Shown here one piece after another: positions 1 through 8,785 of a DNA stretch of 64,000 nucleotides. Position 1 is the stretch's first letter; every line of letters begins with the position of its first letter. The notes beneath the pieces are model-generated. The model did no database searches. It was not told the origin of the DNA and worked only from the letters and a program-made list of their open reading frames with translations. Source of the DNA: CAVUNY01 sp963768585 (GTDB taxonomy: Bacteria; Chloroflexota; Anaerolineae; Anaerolineales; Anaerolineaceae); assembly GCA_963768585.1 (NCBI GenBank), contig CAVYIF010000019.1:62001-126000 (forward strand), given 5' to 3'. Made by a program: the position numbers and the translations under genes.

Positions 1-806
1 TTTTCATTCGTATAGACGTTGACCTCATAAGTTCCGGCCGCGTAGTTCTGGTAGCAGATCATGCCATCCTGGCTCCACCATTCGTGGCAGTCGTGCGATC
101 CGTTGGGTTTGTAGTCGGGGGTGATGCTGCGGAAAATCGTATCGGAGCGGTTCATCAGCCAGGTGCGGTGGTCGAACTCGAAGCGCCGCCCACTGACCTT
201 GTCATAGAACCAGTCCTGGGCGATCAGGAACAGTTCGGGGTCGGTAGTCGAGAACTGGGCATGGTTGAAATGGTGGGCAAACTGCTTGATGATCGTCACC
301 TCGCCGCTGTGCACGTCGCCCAACCCCACAAACCAGTGGTTGCCAATCTCGCCGTCCAGCAGGAAGTGCCGTCCATCGGCGGAGAGGGTCAGGTGGGTCG
401 CCAGCCGGCGCAGTTGGCGGTGATCGATATACTCATCGCTCAGCGTGCAGATCTTGGTCAGTGTGCCCTCCAGCGTCATGTGGTAGACCGTTGGTCCCAT
501 GGCGAAGTAGGCTGCGTTGCCTTCCGGGGCCACCATCGGCGAGGCGCCGCTGTAGCCGGCCTGCAGGTAGAGGTGCTTTTCAGGCCGGGCCGGGTCCAGC
601 GAGAAGGATGCCAGAAATTTGTGGGGTGAGGGCGGGAAGGCGGCATAGATCCACAGCCACTTGCCGTCCTTCGAGACGCTGGGGTTGGTGAAATAGAACG
701 ATTGTTGGATCGGCGCCACGCGCTCGCTGAGGATAAAGCTTTCCACACCACTTACCGGGTCGGTCCAGGCGGTAAAGTAAGGATGCTGATTTAAATCGTA
801 GGTCAT
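1..806 (-). CDS. Oligogalacturonate lyase-like beta-propeller protein (partial, C-terminus beyond window)
   Basis: The reading frame starts at ATG 806, with AAAGAGG upstream as ribosome site, and runs off the left edge after 268 residues. There is no signal peptide. The sequence has WD40/TolB-like blade repeats. The segment NHAQFSTTDP (about 181-190), then RTWLMNRSD (214-222), then SHDCHEWWSQDG (237-248) follows the order of conserved blocks in cytoplasmic oligogalacturonate lyases (PL22), which cleave pectin-derived unsaturated digalacturonate. The family is inferred from remembered motifs; a generic TolB-like propeller is the alternative. The metal-binding residues near the C-terminus are outside the window. 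It would fit the sugar-utilisation genes further along. Confidence 0.65.
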   Translation of the reverse strand, partial: MTYDLNQHPYFTAWTDPVSGVESFILSERVAPIQQSFYFTNPSVSKDGKWLWIYAAFPPSPHKFLASFSLDPARPEKHLYLQAGYSGASPMVAPEGNAAYFAMGPTVYHMTLEGTLTKICTLSDEYIDHRQLRRLATHLTLSADGRHFLLDGEIGNHWFVGLGDVHSGEVTIIKQFAHHFNHAQFSTTDPELFLIAQDWFYDKVSGRRFEFDHRTWLMNRSDTIFRSITPDYKPNGSHDCHEWWSQDGMICYQNYAAGTYEVNVYTNE

Positions 807-1001
807 ATTTCCTCTTTAAAAAATATGTTGGGGAAATTTACAGGCCCCCAACCCCCAAACATTTAATTTCGTTTAAAAGCTTTTGAAAAGTATGGCAGAT
901 TTTGAAAGTAGCGTCAAGCGTTGTCAGAGATGCTTTTTGGATTGTATTCTGTAGGGACTGATATATACTTATTTCTATTCCTTGATTTGAGATATGTTGT
1001 T

Positions 1002-1769
1002 ATGGCCAAACTGCAAGCTTCCAATCCTGCCGTCCCGTCGATTATCCGGGATGGAGTGGAACAGCATACATTGCTGCATTCACTGTTACTGCACCTGGCG
1101 CCGGGGGTTGTCATTACTCTGGCGTATATCTTGCTCACACCGCCGCTGTTAGCCCTGGGGGTGCCCAACCTGCTTACACTTAATCTGGTTGCTATTTTTG
1201 TTCTGGTTCCGATCGAACTGGGGATTTTATTCCGTGCGGGCAAGCTCAAGACTGGTCGCTGGACTCTCCAGGGCGTAGTGCTTTATAGCGAGCGTCTGCC
1301 GCTCTGGCAGATATTGGTTCTGGCTTTGGGTCTTCTGGTCTGGTCCGTTTTATGCTTTCTGATTGTCTCGCCGGTGGTTGATCCGTTGCTGCAAAAAGCT
1401 CTGTTCTCCTGGTTGCCGGACTGGTTCCCTCTGTCAACCAATTTTGCCGCTTACCCGCGCAGCATAGTGTTAATCACCCTGCTGGCTTCGCTGGTCTGCA
1501 CCAGTTGGGTTGCCCCGGTCGTTGAGGAATACTACTTCCGCGGCTACCTGCTTCCGCGTATCTCACGCTTTGGCGCTTGGGCAGCGCCGATCAACGCGGT
1601 TTTATTCACCCTCTATCATTTCTTTACCCCCTGGCAGGCCATCACCCGGATTCTCGCAATTACTCCCCTGGCCTGGGTCGTACAGCGCAAGCGCAATATT
1701 TTTATTGGAATTCTTACGCACCTGGCCCTGAATACCATCAGCTTGCTGCCCGGCCTGCTGAGTCTCTAA
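1002..1769 (+). CDS. CPBP-family intramembrane metalloprotease
   Basis: Integral membrane protein of about 255 residues with the CPBP (CAAX protease/bacteriocin-processing, Abi) motifs in order: EEYYFR near residue 175, the histidine of LFTLYHFF near 204, and HLALN near 240. In this family the two glutamates and the histidines form the membrane-embedded metal site. Substrates are usually unknown; prenyl-protein processing or bacteriocin immunity are family roles. The frame is open from TTG 921, but those first 27 residues look like untranslated DNA, so ATG 1002 is preferred although its ribosome site is weak. It converges on the lipid genes downstream. Confidence 0.85.
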   Translation: MAKLQASNPAVPSIIRDGVEQHTLLHSLLLHLAPGVVITLAYILLTPPLLALGVPNLLTLNLVAIFVLVPIELGILFRAGKLKTGRWTLQGVVLYSERLPLWQILVLALGLLVWSVLCFLIVSPVVDPLLQKALFSWLPDWFPLSTNFAAYPRSIVLITLLASLVCTSWVAPVVEEYYFRGYLLPRISRFGAWAAPINAVLFTLYHFFTPWQAITRILAITPLAWVVQRKRNIFIGILTHLALNTISLLPGLLSL

Positions 1770-1792
1770 AATAACCTTTCAGCCAATCGGCC

Positions 1793-2485
1793 TCAACGCG
1801 ATATGTCTACGCGCGAAAGCCGTACAATTTGTCCAATCGTCGAAAGCAAGAAAGCACTGAAAAACAGTATGATTAACCCCAGGGTGATCAGTTCGAAAAA
1901 GGAGAAATTACCAAAAGGCAGTGCCACGAACCGCGAGCCGTCGATGTAAGCCCCGATGCTGGCCAGGATTGCGATCAAGCGAATTTCAGTCGGCCCCAGG
2001 TAAGCATAGGAAATTTTAAATTGTCCGGTCACGTAGATCGACAGTGCAGTATACAGCGATACCAGCAGGTAACCGACCAGCGCCACCAGGGCGATGTCCA
2101 TGCGCACATACCCGGAAAAACCGATCCCGAGGAAAATCAAGGTTTCGTTAATCGCATCCACGCTGTGATCGAGAAAATACCCGTAACGCGGGCGCTCGAT
2201 GTGCCGGTAGCGCGCCAGCGTGCCGTCCAGGCTGTCGCCAAACCAGTTGATCACAAACCCCGCGCAGGCGACCCACAGCAACCAGGAAAATTGGCCCGAG
2301 AAGGCATAACTTACAGCGGTGACCAGCGCCGAGAACAGGCTGACCCCAGTCAGCATATCCGGGGTAACCCAGGCTGGCAGACGGCTGGCCAGCCCGTGCA
2401 GTGCTTTGCGTTCCAGCCGGCCGGTAATAGTATCGATAACTCGTTCGTGTTTTGTGGTGAGGTCTTTGGCTTTACGTTTGCGCAT
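1793..2485 (-). CDS. CDP-alcohol phosphatidyltransferase
   Basis: Polytopic membrane enzyme of 230 residues that transfers a phosphatidyl group from CDP-diacylglycerol to an alcohol. The catalytic signature is complete: D84 and D87-G in GDSLDG, then A-R at 91-92, then G102, D106 and D110 in YGYFLDHSVD. The four aspartates bind two metal ions in this family. The acceptor cannot be read from the sequence. It lies 17 bases after the acyltransferase gene on the same strand, a pairing seen in phosphatidylinositol-mannoside loci, so inositol phosphate or a similar polyol is a reasonable guess. Confidence 0.9.
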   Translation of the reverse strand: MRKRKAKDLTTKHERVIDTITGRLERKALHGLASRLPAWVTPDMLTGVSLFSALVTAVSYAFSGQFSWLLWVACAGFVINWFGDSLDGTLARYRHIERPRYGYFLDHSVDAINETLIFLGIGFSGYVRMDIALVALVGYLLVSLYTALSIYVTGQFKISYAYLGPTEIRLIAILASIGAYIDGSRFVALPFGNFSFFELITLGLIILFFSAFLLSTIGQIVRLSRVDISR

Positions 2486-2502
2486 ATTTTTCCAATGATG
2501 CT

Positions 2503-3408
2503 TCAGGATGGTGTTTCAGAGGTTGCTTCTGGCCAAACCGGGTAAAACATGGACCACTGCTGGGGCGCCTGGCGGATCAGATCCTCAATTACCTCCAGCA
2601 CGGCTTCCGTGTTGCGCAGGATCTCGGCCGCCGGGTCATCGCCGGCTTTCATCATTACCGGCTCGGAGGCCCAGGCTTGGTAGCGCCCATCGGGCAGGGT
2701 GATTCCTGAGACGACAATCACCGGCGCTTTTTCTTTGAGTGCCAGGCGCACATAGCCGGTAGGCAAATTGGACGCTCGTCCAAAAAATTGTGGGCGGTAT
2801 TTGGTCTCTTTCAAGGGACGATCCGCCCCGGTCAGCACCGACCCACCATCGCGCAGCCGCTCCGCTGCCTGGCGCAGACTCTCATTTGTGACAGGCGTGA
2901 CTTCTACTCCCATGAAATTACGAACCTCGTTTTGCCATTGGTACCCTGATTTTGGTTCGGGGTACGAAAGCACCTGGTAGCGGATGCCTTTTAAAGCTGC
3001 GGCTCGTCCCACCAGGTCAAAGTTGCTGCAATGCGGTATGACCAGGAGCTGGCTATGGCGCCCCTCCTGGCTGCGCTGGATGCAATCTTCGAAAGCCGGG
3101 TTGAAAGCTACCAGTTTTAAGATCGTCTCAGGATGGTGCAGGTGGTGGTAATAATCATATAAATTTCGCCCGGTGGAGCGGAAGACCGCCTGGGTGGCGC
3201 CATTCAGCTCCTTGCCGGAGAGCTTTTCGCCGCTCACTACCCATTGGTTAACCCGGGCAGCGCGCACCTGGGACAGCTTTTTCAGCCGGCCTACTGCGCC
3301 GCCTAATTGATTTGCTGTCCACCGTCCCAAACGGGGCGGCAGGGCCTGTGCTAAGCCGTAAGCCAACGAGACTCCAAACAGGCCATTGATCACATCCTGG
3401 AGCGCCAA
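2503..3408 (-). CDS. LpxL/PatA-like lysophospholipid acyltransferase
   Basis: Protein of 301 residues with the acyltransferase block HCSNFD (H126, D131), the HX4D catalytic pair of the LpxL/HtrB/PatA superfamily, which uses acyl-CoA or acyl-ACP to acylate membrane glycolipids. Further family features are GADRPLKE and GRASNLPTGYVRLALK in the middle and a C-terminal QWSMFYPVWPE block. It is first in a two-gene unit with the CDP-alcohol transferase. With no LPS genes in view, a PatA-like role (acylating a phosphatidylinositol-type mannoside) is more attractive than lipid A synthesis, but that is inference. Confidence 0.85.
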   Translation of the reverse strand: MALQDVINGLFGVSLAYGLAQALPPRLGRWTANQLGGAVGRLKKLSQVRAARVNQWVVSGEKLSGKELNGATQAVFRSTGRNLYDYYHHLHHPETILKLVAFNPAFEDCIQRSQEGRHSQLLVIPHCSNFDLVGRAAALKGIRYQVLSYPEPKSGYQWQNEVRNFMGVEVTPVTNESLRQAAERLRDGGSVLTGADRPLKETKYRPQFFGRASNLPTGYVRLALKEKAPVIVVSGITLPDGRYQAWASEPVMMKAGDDPAAEILRNTEAVLEVIEDLIRQAPQQWSMFYPVWPEATSETPS

Positions 3409-3830
3409 ATCGCTATTCCTTCGAAAGAATCAATGTTCCACGGGTGATTCGGTTTCTTTTTTAAGATGGTGCCGGTTAAACAATACAGGCCGCCCGGTAG
3501 TGGCCTTCCACATTGATTGTACTCACTTTTCCGGGATGTGTCACTTGCCGATCCGGATGAGATTGGCGTATTAGAATTGGTATGGGATGGAATCAAGGAT
3601 AAGTTTCTCCCAAAATTTCACGGTCGTTTTCCTTTCCTTATGTGGGTAAACATAATATTGATTTTGTTGGTAAATAAAATTTATCTCATCCGGTTTGGAG
3701 TGTCAAGAACCCCCCAATTACTGCTCATGTTCTGACTCGCCGGCTTGCTGGCGGACTGCCTGGCAGACTTTTTCGACATGCTTTCATGCCGGGTTATGAT
3801 ATATAATTGCACCGTCCATGGAGGCTTTGA
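3409..3830 (+). other. Divergent intergenic region, no gene recognised
   Basis: 422 bases between two divergent genes. It is A+T-richer than its surroundings around 3590-3720. Short CTGACT/GGCTTGCTGGCGGACTG-like repeats lie at 3731-3770. A TATAAT hexamer at 3802-3807 (or TATGAT 3795-3800) may be the -10 element for the lipoprotein at 3831; no matching -35 element is clear. Short open frames here lack coding character. Confidence 0.4.
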
Positions 3831-4346
3831 ATGAAACGCTTTGTTTTGGTTTTCCTGCTGCTTGGTTGGATCTTAACCAGCTGCGCTGCCACTGGTCAAG
3901 GTATTAAGCCCACCCTCACCCCTTACCCGCTGCCCGGTGACAATCTTCCTACCCGGACCCCCACCGCGTCCGGCACCGTCATGCCCGCCATGACGATTTC
4001 GGCCATTATTCTGGGTGAGAATCCCCATCCCGCGGGCGGGCTGCCGGTCACGCTGCGCGTTAAATCCAGCATAGATACTCCTGAGGCTCGGATCACCATT
4101 AAACTGCCGGAGGAAGTCAGCATGCTGATCGGCAAGGAAGCCTGGACCGGAGATTTAAAGGCCGAACAAGAGCTCTTCCTCAATCTGACTCTGGCAATTC
4201 CTAAACTGTCCAGGGCAGATACGATCTGGATTGAAGCGGTCGGCGCGCTGCCGGATGGTGGTTCTTACACTAAAACAATTGCCCTGTTTGTGCGCCCCGC
4301 GCCTGACGGAAAAATCGAAATTTCCACAACGCCTTTCGGCAACTGA
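3831..4346 (+). CDS. Lipoprotein of unknown function
   Basis: 171 residues starting at ATG 3831 with GGAGG six bases upstream. The N-terminus MKRFVLVFLLLGWILTSC is a lipoprotein signal with lipobox LTSC, so the mature chain would begin with a lipidated cysteine outside the membrane. A proline/threonine-rich spacer follows, then a region reading like a beta-sandwich (alternating hydrophobic strands, EARITIKLPEEVSM). No family was recognised. A perfect hairpin directly after the gene suggests a single-gene transcript. Confidence 0.75.
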   Translation: MKRFVLVFLLLGWILTSCAATGQGIKPTLTPYPLPGDNLPTRTPTASGTVMPAMTISAIILGENPHPAGGLPVTLRVKSSIDTPEARITIKLPEEVSMLIGKEAWTGDLKAEQELFLNLTLAIPKLSRADTIWIEAVGALPDGGSYTKTIALFVRPAPDGKIEISTTPFGN

Positions 4347-4373
4347 AAGCCGGATTGGCAAATCAGGAACTGC

Positions 4374-4402
4374 AAAGGGGGGTCCATCATGGACCCCCCT
4401 TT
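4374..4402. terminator. Perfect 13-bp hairpin between convergent genes
   Basis: Inverted repeat AAAGGGGGGTCCA / TGGACCCCCCTTT with a 3-base loop. It lies between the end of the lipoprotein gene and the end of the opposing kinase gene, so it can serve both strands. The U-tract is short (TTT). Confidence 0.75.
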
Positions 4403-4466
4403 GACTATTTCCAGGTGCCTGCCGGTTACCATGCCGGAGAAAAGCACAGCCGGGCAGTAGTGTCGG

Positions 4467-5495
4467 TTACGGAATGGCTCTGTCGCGTTGGAAGGCAATC
4501 TCGATCTCGTGCCCGGGCAAGAAATTGCTTGCAAAGTACGTAAAACTTTGTTCGCGGTCCTGTCCGCCGGCGCTGCTTTTAAGCAGCTGCTGGCAGTAGG
4601 CCGCGATATCTTGAATGATGCGTTCGTAGCGGTAATAGGCCAGGGCAGTCGGGTCAATCTCTACTGGCCCGTAGCCCTGGTAAAAAAGGGCTTCTTTCTG
4701 GGGGCTGTTCCAGGCGGGGCAGCCCCCAATCAGCATCAAATCGCGCTCTTTGGGGGCCAGAACCGGGTTGTCCCAATCCACAATGTGGAGGGCGTCGTTA
4801 GCACCGAGCAGCAGGTTGCCGGGATGAATATCGGTATGGCACAGTACCTGCGCCCATTCATCGGGAGTGCCTGGTGCATGGGACCGACCCTGCAGTGCAG
4901 TTCCCAGCGCATCCGTGCGCGCCACCAGGCGGCGGATCACCTCCCGTTTCGCGCGCATCACGGCGGCCAATTTGGCCGCCGTCGGGTCCTCATAAATATT
5001 TTCCTCGATCTGCACCTGGAAGGCTGTGACCATTTTGCGCCATTCTGGCGAAAAGGTCTCGCCTGGGATGCGCCTAACCAGGGTTGGAGGGAGGCTTGTG
5101 GCATGGATCTCGCGCAGCGCCGCCCCAAATCGAACCCACTGCGTTTCCGACAGGGCAACTTCATACCCATTCCGCCCCTCCACGAAGGGGTAGAGGATCA
5201 CATTGAATTCACTCAGGCTGGTCCACAACTGCTGGTGGGTGGTTTCCAGGGGGGCAATGATGGCCTCAACCCCTTGCGCCGCAAGAAAGTACGGCACAGA
5301 TACCGAAATTTCGTCAAAGGCGCCTTTTCTCAGTTTCAGGAAGTAGGTCGCCCCATCTTCCGCGACCGCGCGGTAAACTGCCGTGTGCACGTCCGCTCCC
5401 AGCGGCAAAAAAGCCAGCTGCCTGGCGCGCAGCCCATAAGCTTCCTCCAGCCGGGAGAGGATCAGCGTCTCTGGAAGATCAGGTTTTTCGAGCAT
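4467..5495 (-). CDS. Aminoglycoside phosphotransferase (APH)-fold kinase
   Basis: 342 residues. The kinase catalytic loop is HTDIHPGNLL (near residue 220) and the metal-binding DWD lies about 20 residues later in HIVDWDNP, both hallmarks of the APH/choline kinase superfamily. ATP-dependent phosphorylation of a small hydroxylated molecule is expected, but the substrate is not predictable and drug resistance should not be assumed. The start (ATG 5495) is 7 bases after the stop of the Fe-alcohol dehydrogenase gene, so the two are probably co-transcribed. Confidence 0.85.
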   Translation of the reverse strand: MLEKPDLPETLILSRLEEAYGLRARQLAFLPLGADVHTAVYRAVAEDGATYFLKLRKGAFDEISVSVPYFLAAQGVEAIIAPLETTHQQLWTSLSEFNVILYPFVEGRNGYEVALSETQWVRFGAALREIHATSLPPTLVRRIPGETFSPEWRKMVTAFQVQIEENIYEDPTAAKLAAVMRAKREVIRRLVARTDALGTALQGRSHAPGTPDEWAQVLCHTDIHPGNLLLGANDALHIVDWDNPVLAPKERDLMLIGGCPAWNSPQKEALFYQGYGPVEIDPTALAYYRYERIIQDIAAYCQQLLKSSAGGQDREQSFTYFASNFLPGHEIEIAFQRDRAIP

Positions 5496-5502
5496 AAAAA
5501 AA

Positions 5503-6663
5503 TTAAGTTCCCATGCCCTCTTCCAGCATCTCGCTCAGTTCGGCTTCGGTCAGCACGATTGGGTTGGCTTTCATCGAACTGGCCCGGGCCGCTTTTTCCA
5601 CCAGGCGGGCGGTATCGCCTCGACCCATGCCGTAGCGCGAAAGTGGTGGAATACCCAGCAGGCGCACCGTCTCTTCCAGCCAGTCCACCAGGTCCGCGAT
5701 CTCGGCCGCCGGGCTGCCCGTCAGCAGGCGGGCGATCTCAGCATAACGCTCCAGGGCGGGATGCTGCGGTTCCCGCGCGTGTAGGGCGCGCACGTTCATC
5801 TTGACTGCCGGGGCCAGCAGCGCGGCGCAGATCGCCCCGTGCGGGGCGCTGTACTCGCCGCCCAATGGGGAGGCGAAGCCGTGCACTGCGCCCAGCCCGG
5901 CGTTGGCCAGCGATAAGCCGCCCAACAGGCTGGTGAAGGCCATATCTTCGCGTGCGGCTGCGTCGCTGCCCTGGGCAAAGGCTCTCCGCAGGGATCGCCC
6001 GGCGCGGATGATGCCTTCCCGGCACCACAGGTCTACCAATGGGTTGGCCCGTCGCGAGACGTAGGGCTCGATCACCTGGGTCAGCGCGTCCAGCCCGGTG
6101 GAGGCTGTCACCGCCGGGGGCAGCGAATACGTCAGTTCGGGGTCCACCAGCGCCAGGCGCGGTATCAGGGTTGCCCCGCGCAAACTGACTTTGAATTTAT
6201 GCTCGGGCACTCCCAATACGGCGTTTTTGGTCACTTCGGCCCCCGTCCCGGCAGTGGTGGGGATGGCGATCACCGGCAGGCTGGGATTGACCAGCGGCTG
6301 GTTCTTGCCGACCACCTCCAGGTAATCCAGCAGGTCGCCGGGGTTAGCCAGCAGCGCGCCGGTCGCCTTGCCGGTATCCATTGCACTGCCCCCGCCGATC
6401 GCGATCACAAAATCGCACTGCGCCTCGCGCGCTGTTTTCACCGCTGCCTGCACCAGGCCGATGGTTGGCTCGCCTGATACCAGGAAGGATGTTGTATTCA
6501 CGCCGGCCTGCGCCAGCAGTACCGTCAGGGGGTCTACGTCCAGCCCGGTCTGGGGCTGTACCAGCAGTGCGCGGTGGCCCACTTCTTTAGCAATCGAGCC
6601 AATCTCTTGCAGCACGCCTGGCCCGAAGATTATGCGGTTGGGAGAAGAAAAATCGAAACGCAT
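5503..6663 (-). CDS. Iron-containing alcohol dehydrogenase
   Basis: Group III Fe-dependent NAD(P)-alcohol dehydrogenase, 386 residues from ATG 6663, chosen because AGCGGAGG precedes it; an in-frame ATG at 6681 has no ribosome site. The dinucleotide motif GGGSAMDTGKA is near residue 95. The metal-site residues are visible in TGLDALTQVIEPY and in the two histidines of GAVHGFASPLGGEYSAPHGA. The gene is divergent from the class II aldolase/kinase pair across a short gap. Together these suggest reduction of an aldehyde produced by aldol cleavage of a deoxysugar phosphate (lactaldehyde/propanediol type); this is inference. Confidence 0.9.
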   Translation of the reverse strand: MRFDFSSPNRIIFGPGVLQEIGSIAKEVGHRALLVQPQTGLDVDPLTVLLAQAGVNTTSFLVSGEPTIGLVQAAVKTAREAQCDFVIAIGGGSAMDTGKATGALLANPGDLLDYLEVVGKNQPLVNPSLPVIAIPTTAGTGAEVTKNAVLGVPEHKFKVSLRGATLIPRLALVDPELTYSLPPAVTASTGLDALTQVIEPYVSRRANPLVDLWCREGIIRAGRSLRRAFAQGSDAAAREDMAFTSLLGGLSLANAGLGAVHGFASPLGGEYSAPHGAICAALLAPAVKMNVRALHAREPQHPALERYAEIARLLTGSPAAEIADLVDWLEETVRLLGIPPLSRYGMGRGDTARLVEKAARASSMKANPIVLTEAELSEMLEEGMGT

Positions 6664-6801
6664 GGTTACCTCCGCTATCATTTTAGCCTAACTTACGCTA
6701 TACTTTGCCCTGTTTGTTCGCACTTATTTTCCCAACACAAATCTTTAATCAGGGTAAGTCGACCGGCTGTACGGTTAAAACCTGCCCTTCAGGAGGTCCC
6801 A

Positions 6802-7464
6802 ATGGACGAAATTCAGGCCATGCGCGAGAAAATTACCTACTTTGGCCGCATGCTCTTCGATCGCCAGCTCACCGATGCCGCGGGCGGCAATATCAGCGCC
6901 CGTGTCGGCGATAAAGTTTGTATCACCTCGCGCTACGCCGGGCAGAAGCACCAGTGGCAGCTGCGTCCCGAGCACGTCCTGGTCTGTGAACTGGACGGCA
7001 CCAAGCTGGATGGAGAGGGCGATCCCTCGCGCGAGGCCAAGGCCCATTTTCGCCTGTACCGCGACTTCCCGGACGGCACCGCTGTGATCCACTGCCACCC
7101 GCGCAACGTGCTCGTCTTCTGCGCCAACGACCAGCCCATCCTGCCGGTGATCGAAGCCACCATGAAATTTGGCGAGATCAAGGTCGTGCCCTTTGCCCCG
7201 GCCCACAGCCAGGCCCTGGCCGATACCGTGGCCGGGGCCATTGCCGGGCAGGAAGCCCGCATTCGCAAGCACGCTGCCGGGGTCATCGCTCGCTGGCACG
7301 GCCTGTTTGTATTGGGCAAAGACCTGGATGCCGCTTTCGACGCCGTCGAGCGCATCGATACCAATGCGCGCATCATCCTGCTGGGCGGGCTGCTGCAGGC
7401 TGGCATTCCCCTGGCCCGCGAGCGTTATGCCGCCCTGGAAGCCGAGTTAAAGGCCGTAGAGTAA
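6802..7464 (+). CDS. Class II aldolase/adducin family protein
   Basis: 220 residues from ATG 6802 with AGGAGG upstream. Zinc-dependent class II aldolase of the FucA/RhaD/AraD superfamily: the phosphate/active-site loop is AAGGNISARVG near residue 28, and zinc ligands are the two histidines in VIHCHPRN (near 95) and one in ARWHGLFVL (near 170). The family cleaves or epimerises ketose phosphates. The stop codon overlaps the ATG of the next kinase gene (TAATG), showing translational coupling. Confidence 0.88.
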   Translation: MDEIQAMREKITYFGRMLFDRQLTDAAGGNISARVGDKVCITSRYAGQKHQWQLRPEHVLVCELDGTKLDGEGDPSREAKAHFRLYRDFPDGTAVIHCHPRNVLVFCANDQPILPVIEATMKFGEIKVVPFAPAHSQALADTVAGAIAGQEARIRKHAAGVIARWHGLFVLGKDLDAAFDAVERIDTNARIILLGGLLQAGIPLARERYAALEAELKAVE

Positions 7465-8395
7465 TGATCCTGACCGTCACCCTTAACACCGGTCTCGATC
7501 ATACCCTTTTTATGGACCAGCTCCGTCTTGGCTACACCCAGAAGGTGCGCGCCTCGACGATGAGTATGGCCGGCAAACCGGCGGATGCCTCCTGGGTGCT
7601 CAGCACCCTGGGCATTCCCAACCTGGCCACCGGGTTTGCCGCCGGCGAACTGGGCAAGAAGATGGAAGCCATGCTGCGCCAGCGCGGCGCCCAGACCGAT
7701 TTTCTGTGGGTGGCCGGGGAAACCCGCCTCAACACCGTCCTCGTGGTGGATGGCGACAGCCTGCAAACCACCCTCACCACTGAGACTCTTGCAAATTACC
7801 CCCGCCGATATCGTCGCTTTTTATGAAAAACAGGCCGGCCTGCTGCAGCGCTCAGATGCCATGATCATTGGCGGCAGCGCGCCGCGCATGGTGGGGCCCG
7901 AGGTCTACCGCGACCTGGTCGCGGCCGCCGCCGAACGCGGCGTGCCGGTCGTCCTGGATGCCAGCGGCCCTTACCTGGCGTATGGCCTGCAGGGGCTGCC
8001 CGACCGTGATCAAACCCAACCAGCAGGAATTGGAAGCCTTCGTCGAGCGCCCGCTGCCCCGCCCTGAGGATGTGCTGGCCGCCGCCCGCGAACTGCGCGA
8101 GCGCCACAGCGTTTCCGTCATCGCCACCCTGGGTAAAGACGGCGCTTTTGCCGTACTGCCCGGCCGCGACTACTTCATACCGGCGCTGGATGTGCCTATG
8201 GTCAGCCCGGCTGGCGCCGGGGATGCCACCGTGGCCGGACTGTCTGTTGCCCTGGCCAACCGCCAGCCGCTTGAGGAGGGCGTACGCCTCGGTCTGGCTG
8301 CCGCCGCTGCGGTCGTCATGCAGCCCGGCACCGCCGACTGCCGCAAAGAAGACGTCGAGCGCCTTAGCAAGGAAATAAAATTGATCCCGGTGTAG
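7464..8395 (+). CDS. PfkB-family sugar (phosphate) kinase, 1-phosphofructokinase-like, with two frameshifts
   Basis: A 310-residue PfkB kinase can be read only by changing frame twice. Residues TVTLNTGLDHTLFMDQL to about base 7785 are in the first frame. PADIVAFYEKQAGLLQRSD onward to about 8010 is in the second. VIKPNQQELEAF to SPAGAGDATVAGL and the end is in the third. GAGD holds the catalytic aspartate. Each shift equals one extra base (for example CTT for CT before GCAAATTACC). Length and all domains are otherwise normal, so sequence error is likelier than decay. Coupled to the aldolase, it probably phosphorylates a ketose phosphate before cleavage. Confidence 0.8.
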
Positions 8396-8785
8396 AAAAA
8401 ATAAAACGCAGAAACACAGTGTCACAGAGAAAAGCGTGTCATCTCAATAATTCGCGGTAACTGCTAATCAGACGCTCTAAAATGCCGCCATATAGAACAT
8501 CACCTTCGCCAAAATTTAAAAGGTTGCCCCTTGAAGATCCGGAGATTTAAAAATAAGTCCACATGACACCTTTCAGGTGGTGTTGAAACCGGCATGCCCC
8601 TTTAAAAATACGGATCATGCGGTTCTGGAGTGTGGAATTAATAGTACAATGAGGCATGCAATCCATCTTTTTACCGCACTTGGCCGGTGTAAGGGGGATT
8701 CCATGCAGGTCTTTATCGTGATGTATAGGGCAAACTTTCGCCTGTAACTGGAATCCTTGTTAACTACCTGACAAGTTGGTGACTC
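8396..8785 (+). other. Intergenic region with a degenerate CACAGAG repeat
   Basis: 390 bases without a convincing gene. Bases 8406-8430 resemble the CACAGAG-type dispersed repeat found elsewhere in the window. A small hairpin (CACCT/AGGTG) lies near 8563-8580. Just before the next start is a CCTGACAAGTTGGTGACTC leader. No riboswitch or tRNA was recognised. Confidence 0.4.

Noticed and set aside
4467..5495. Antibiotic resistance through an aminoglycoside phosphotransferase
   Set aside because: The kinase fold is shared by many metabolic kinases; its operon partner is an alcohol dehydrogenase and there are no mobile elements.
4488..5804. 438-codon plus-strand frame over the kinase and dehydrogenase genes
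   Set aside because: Both minus-strand genes have clear family motifs; the plus frame has none.
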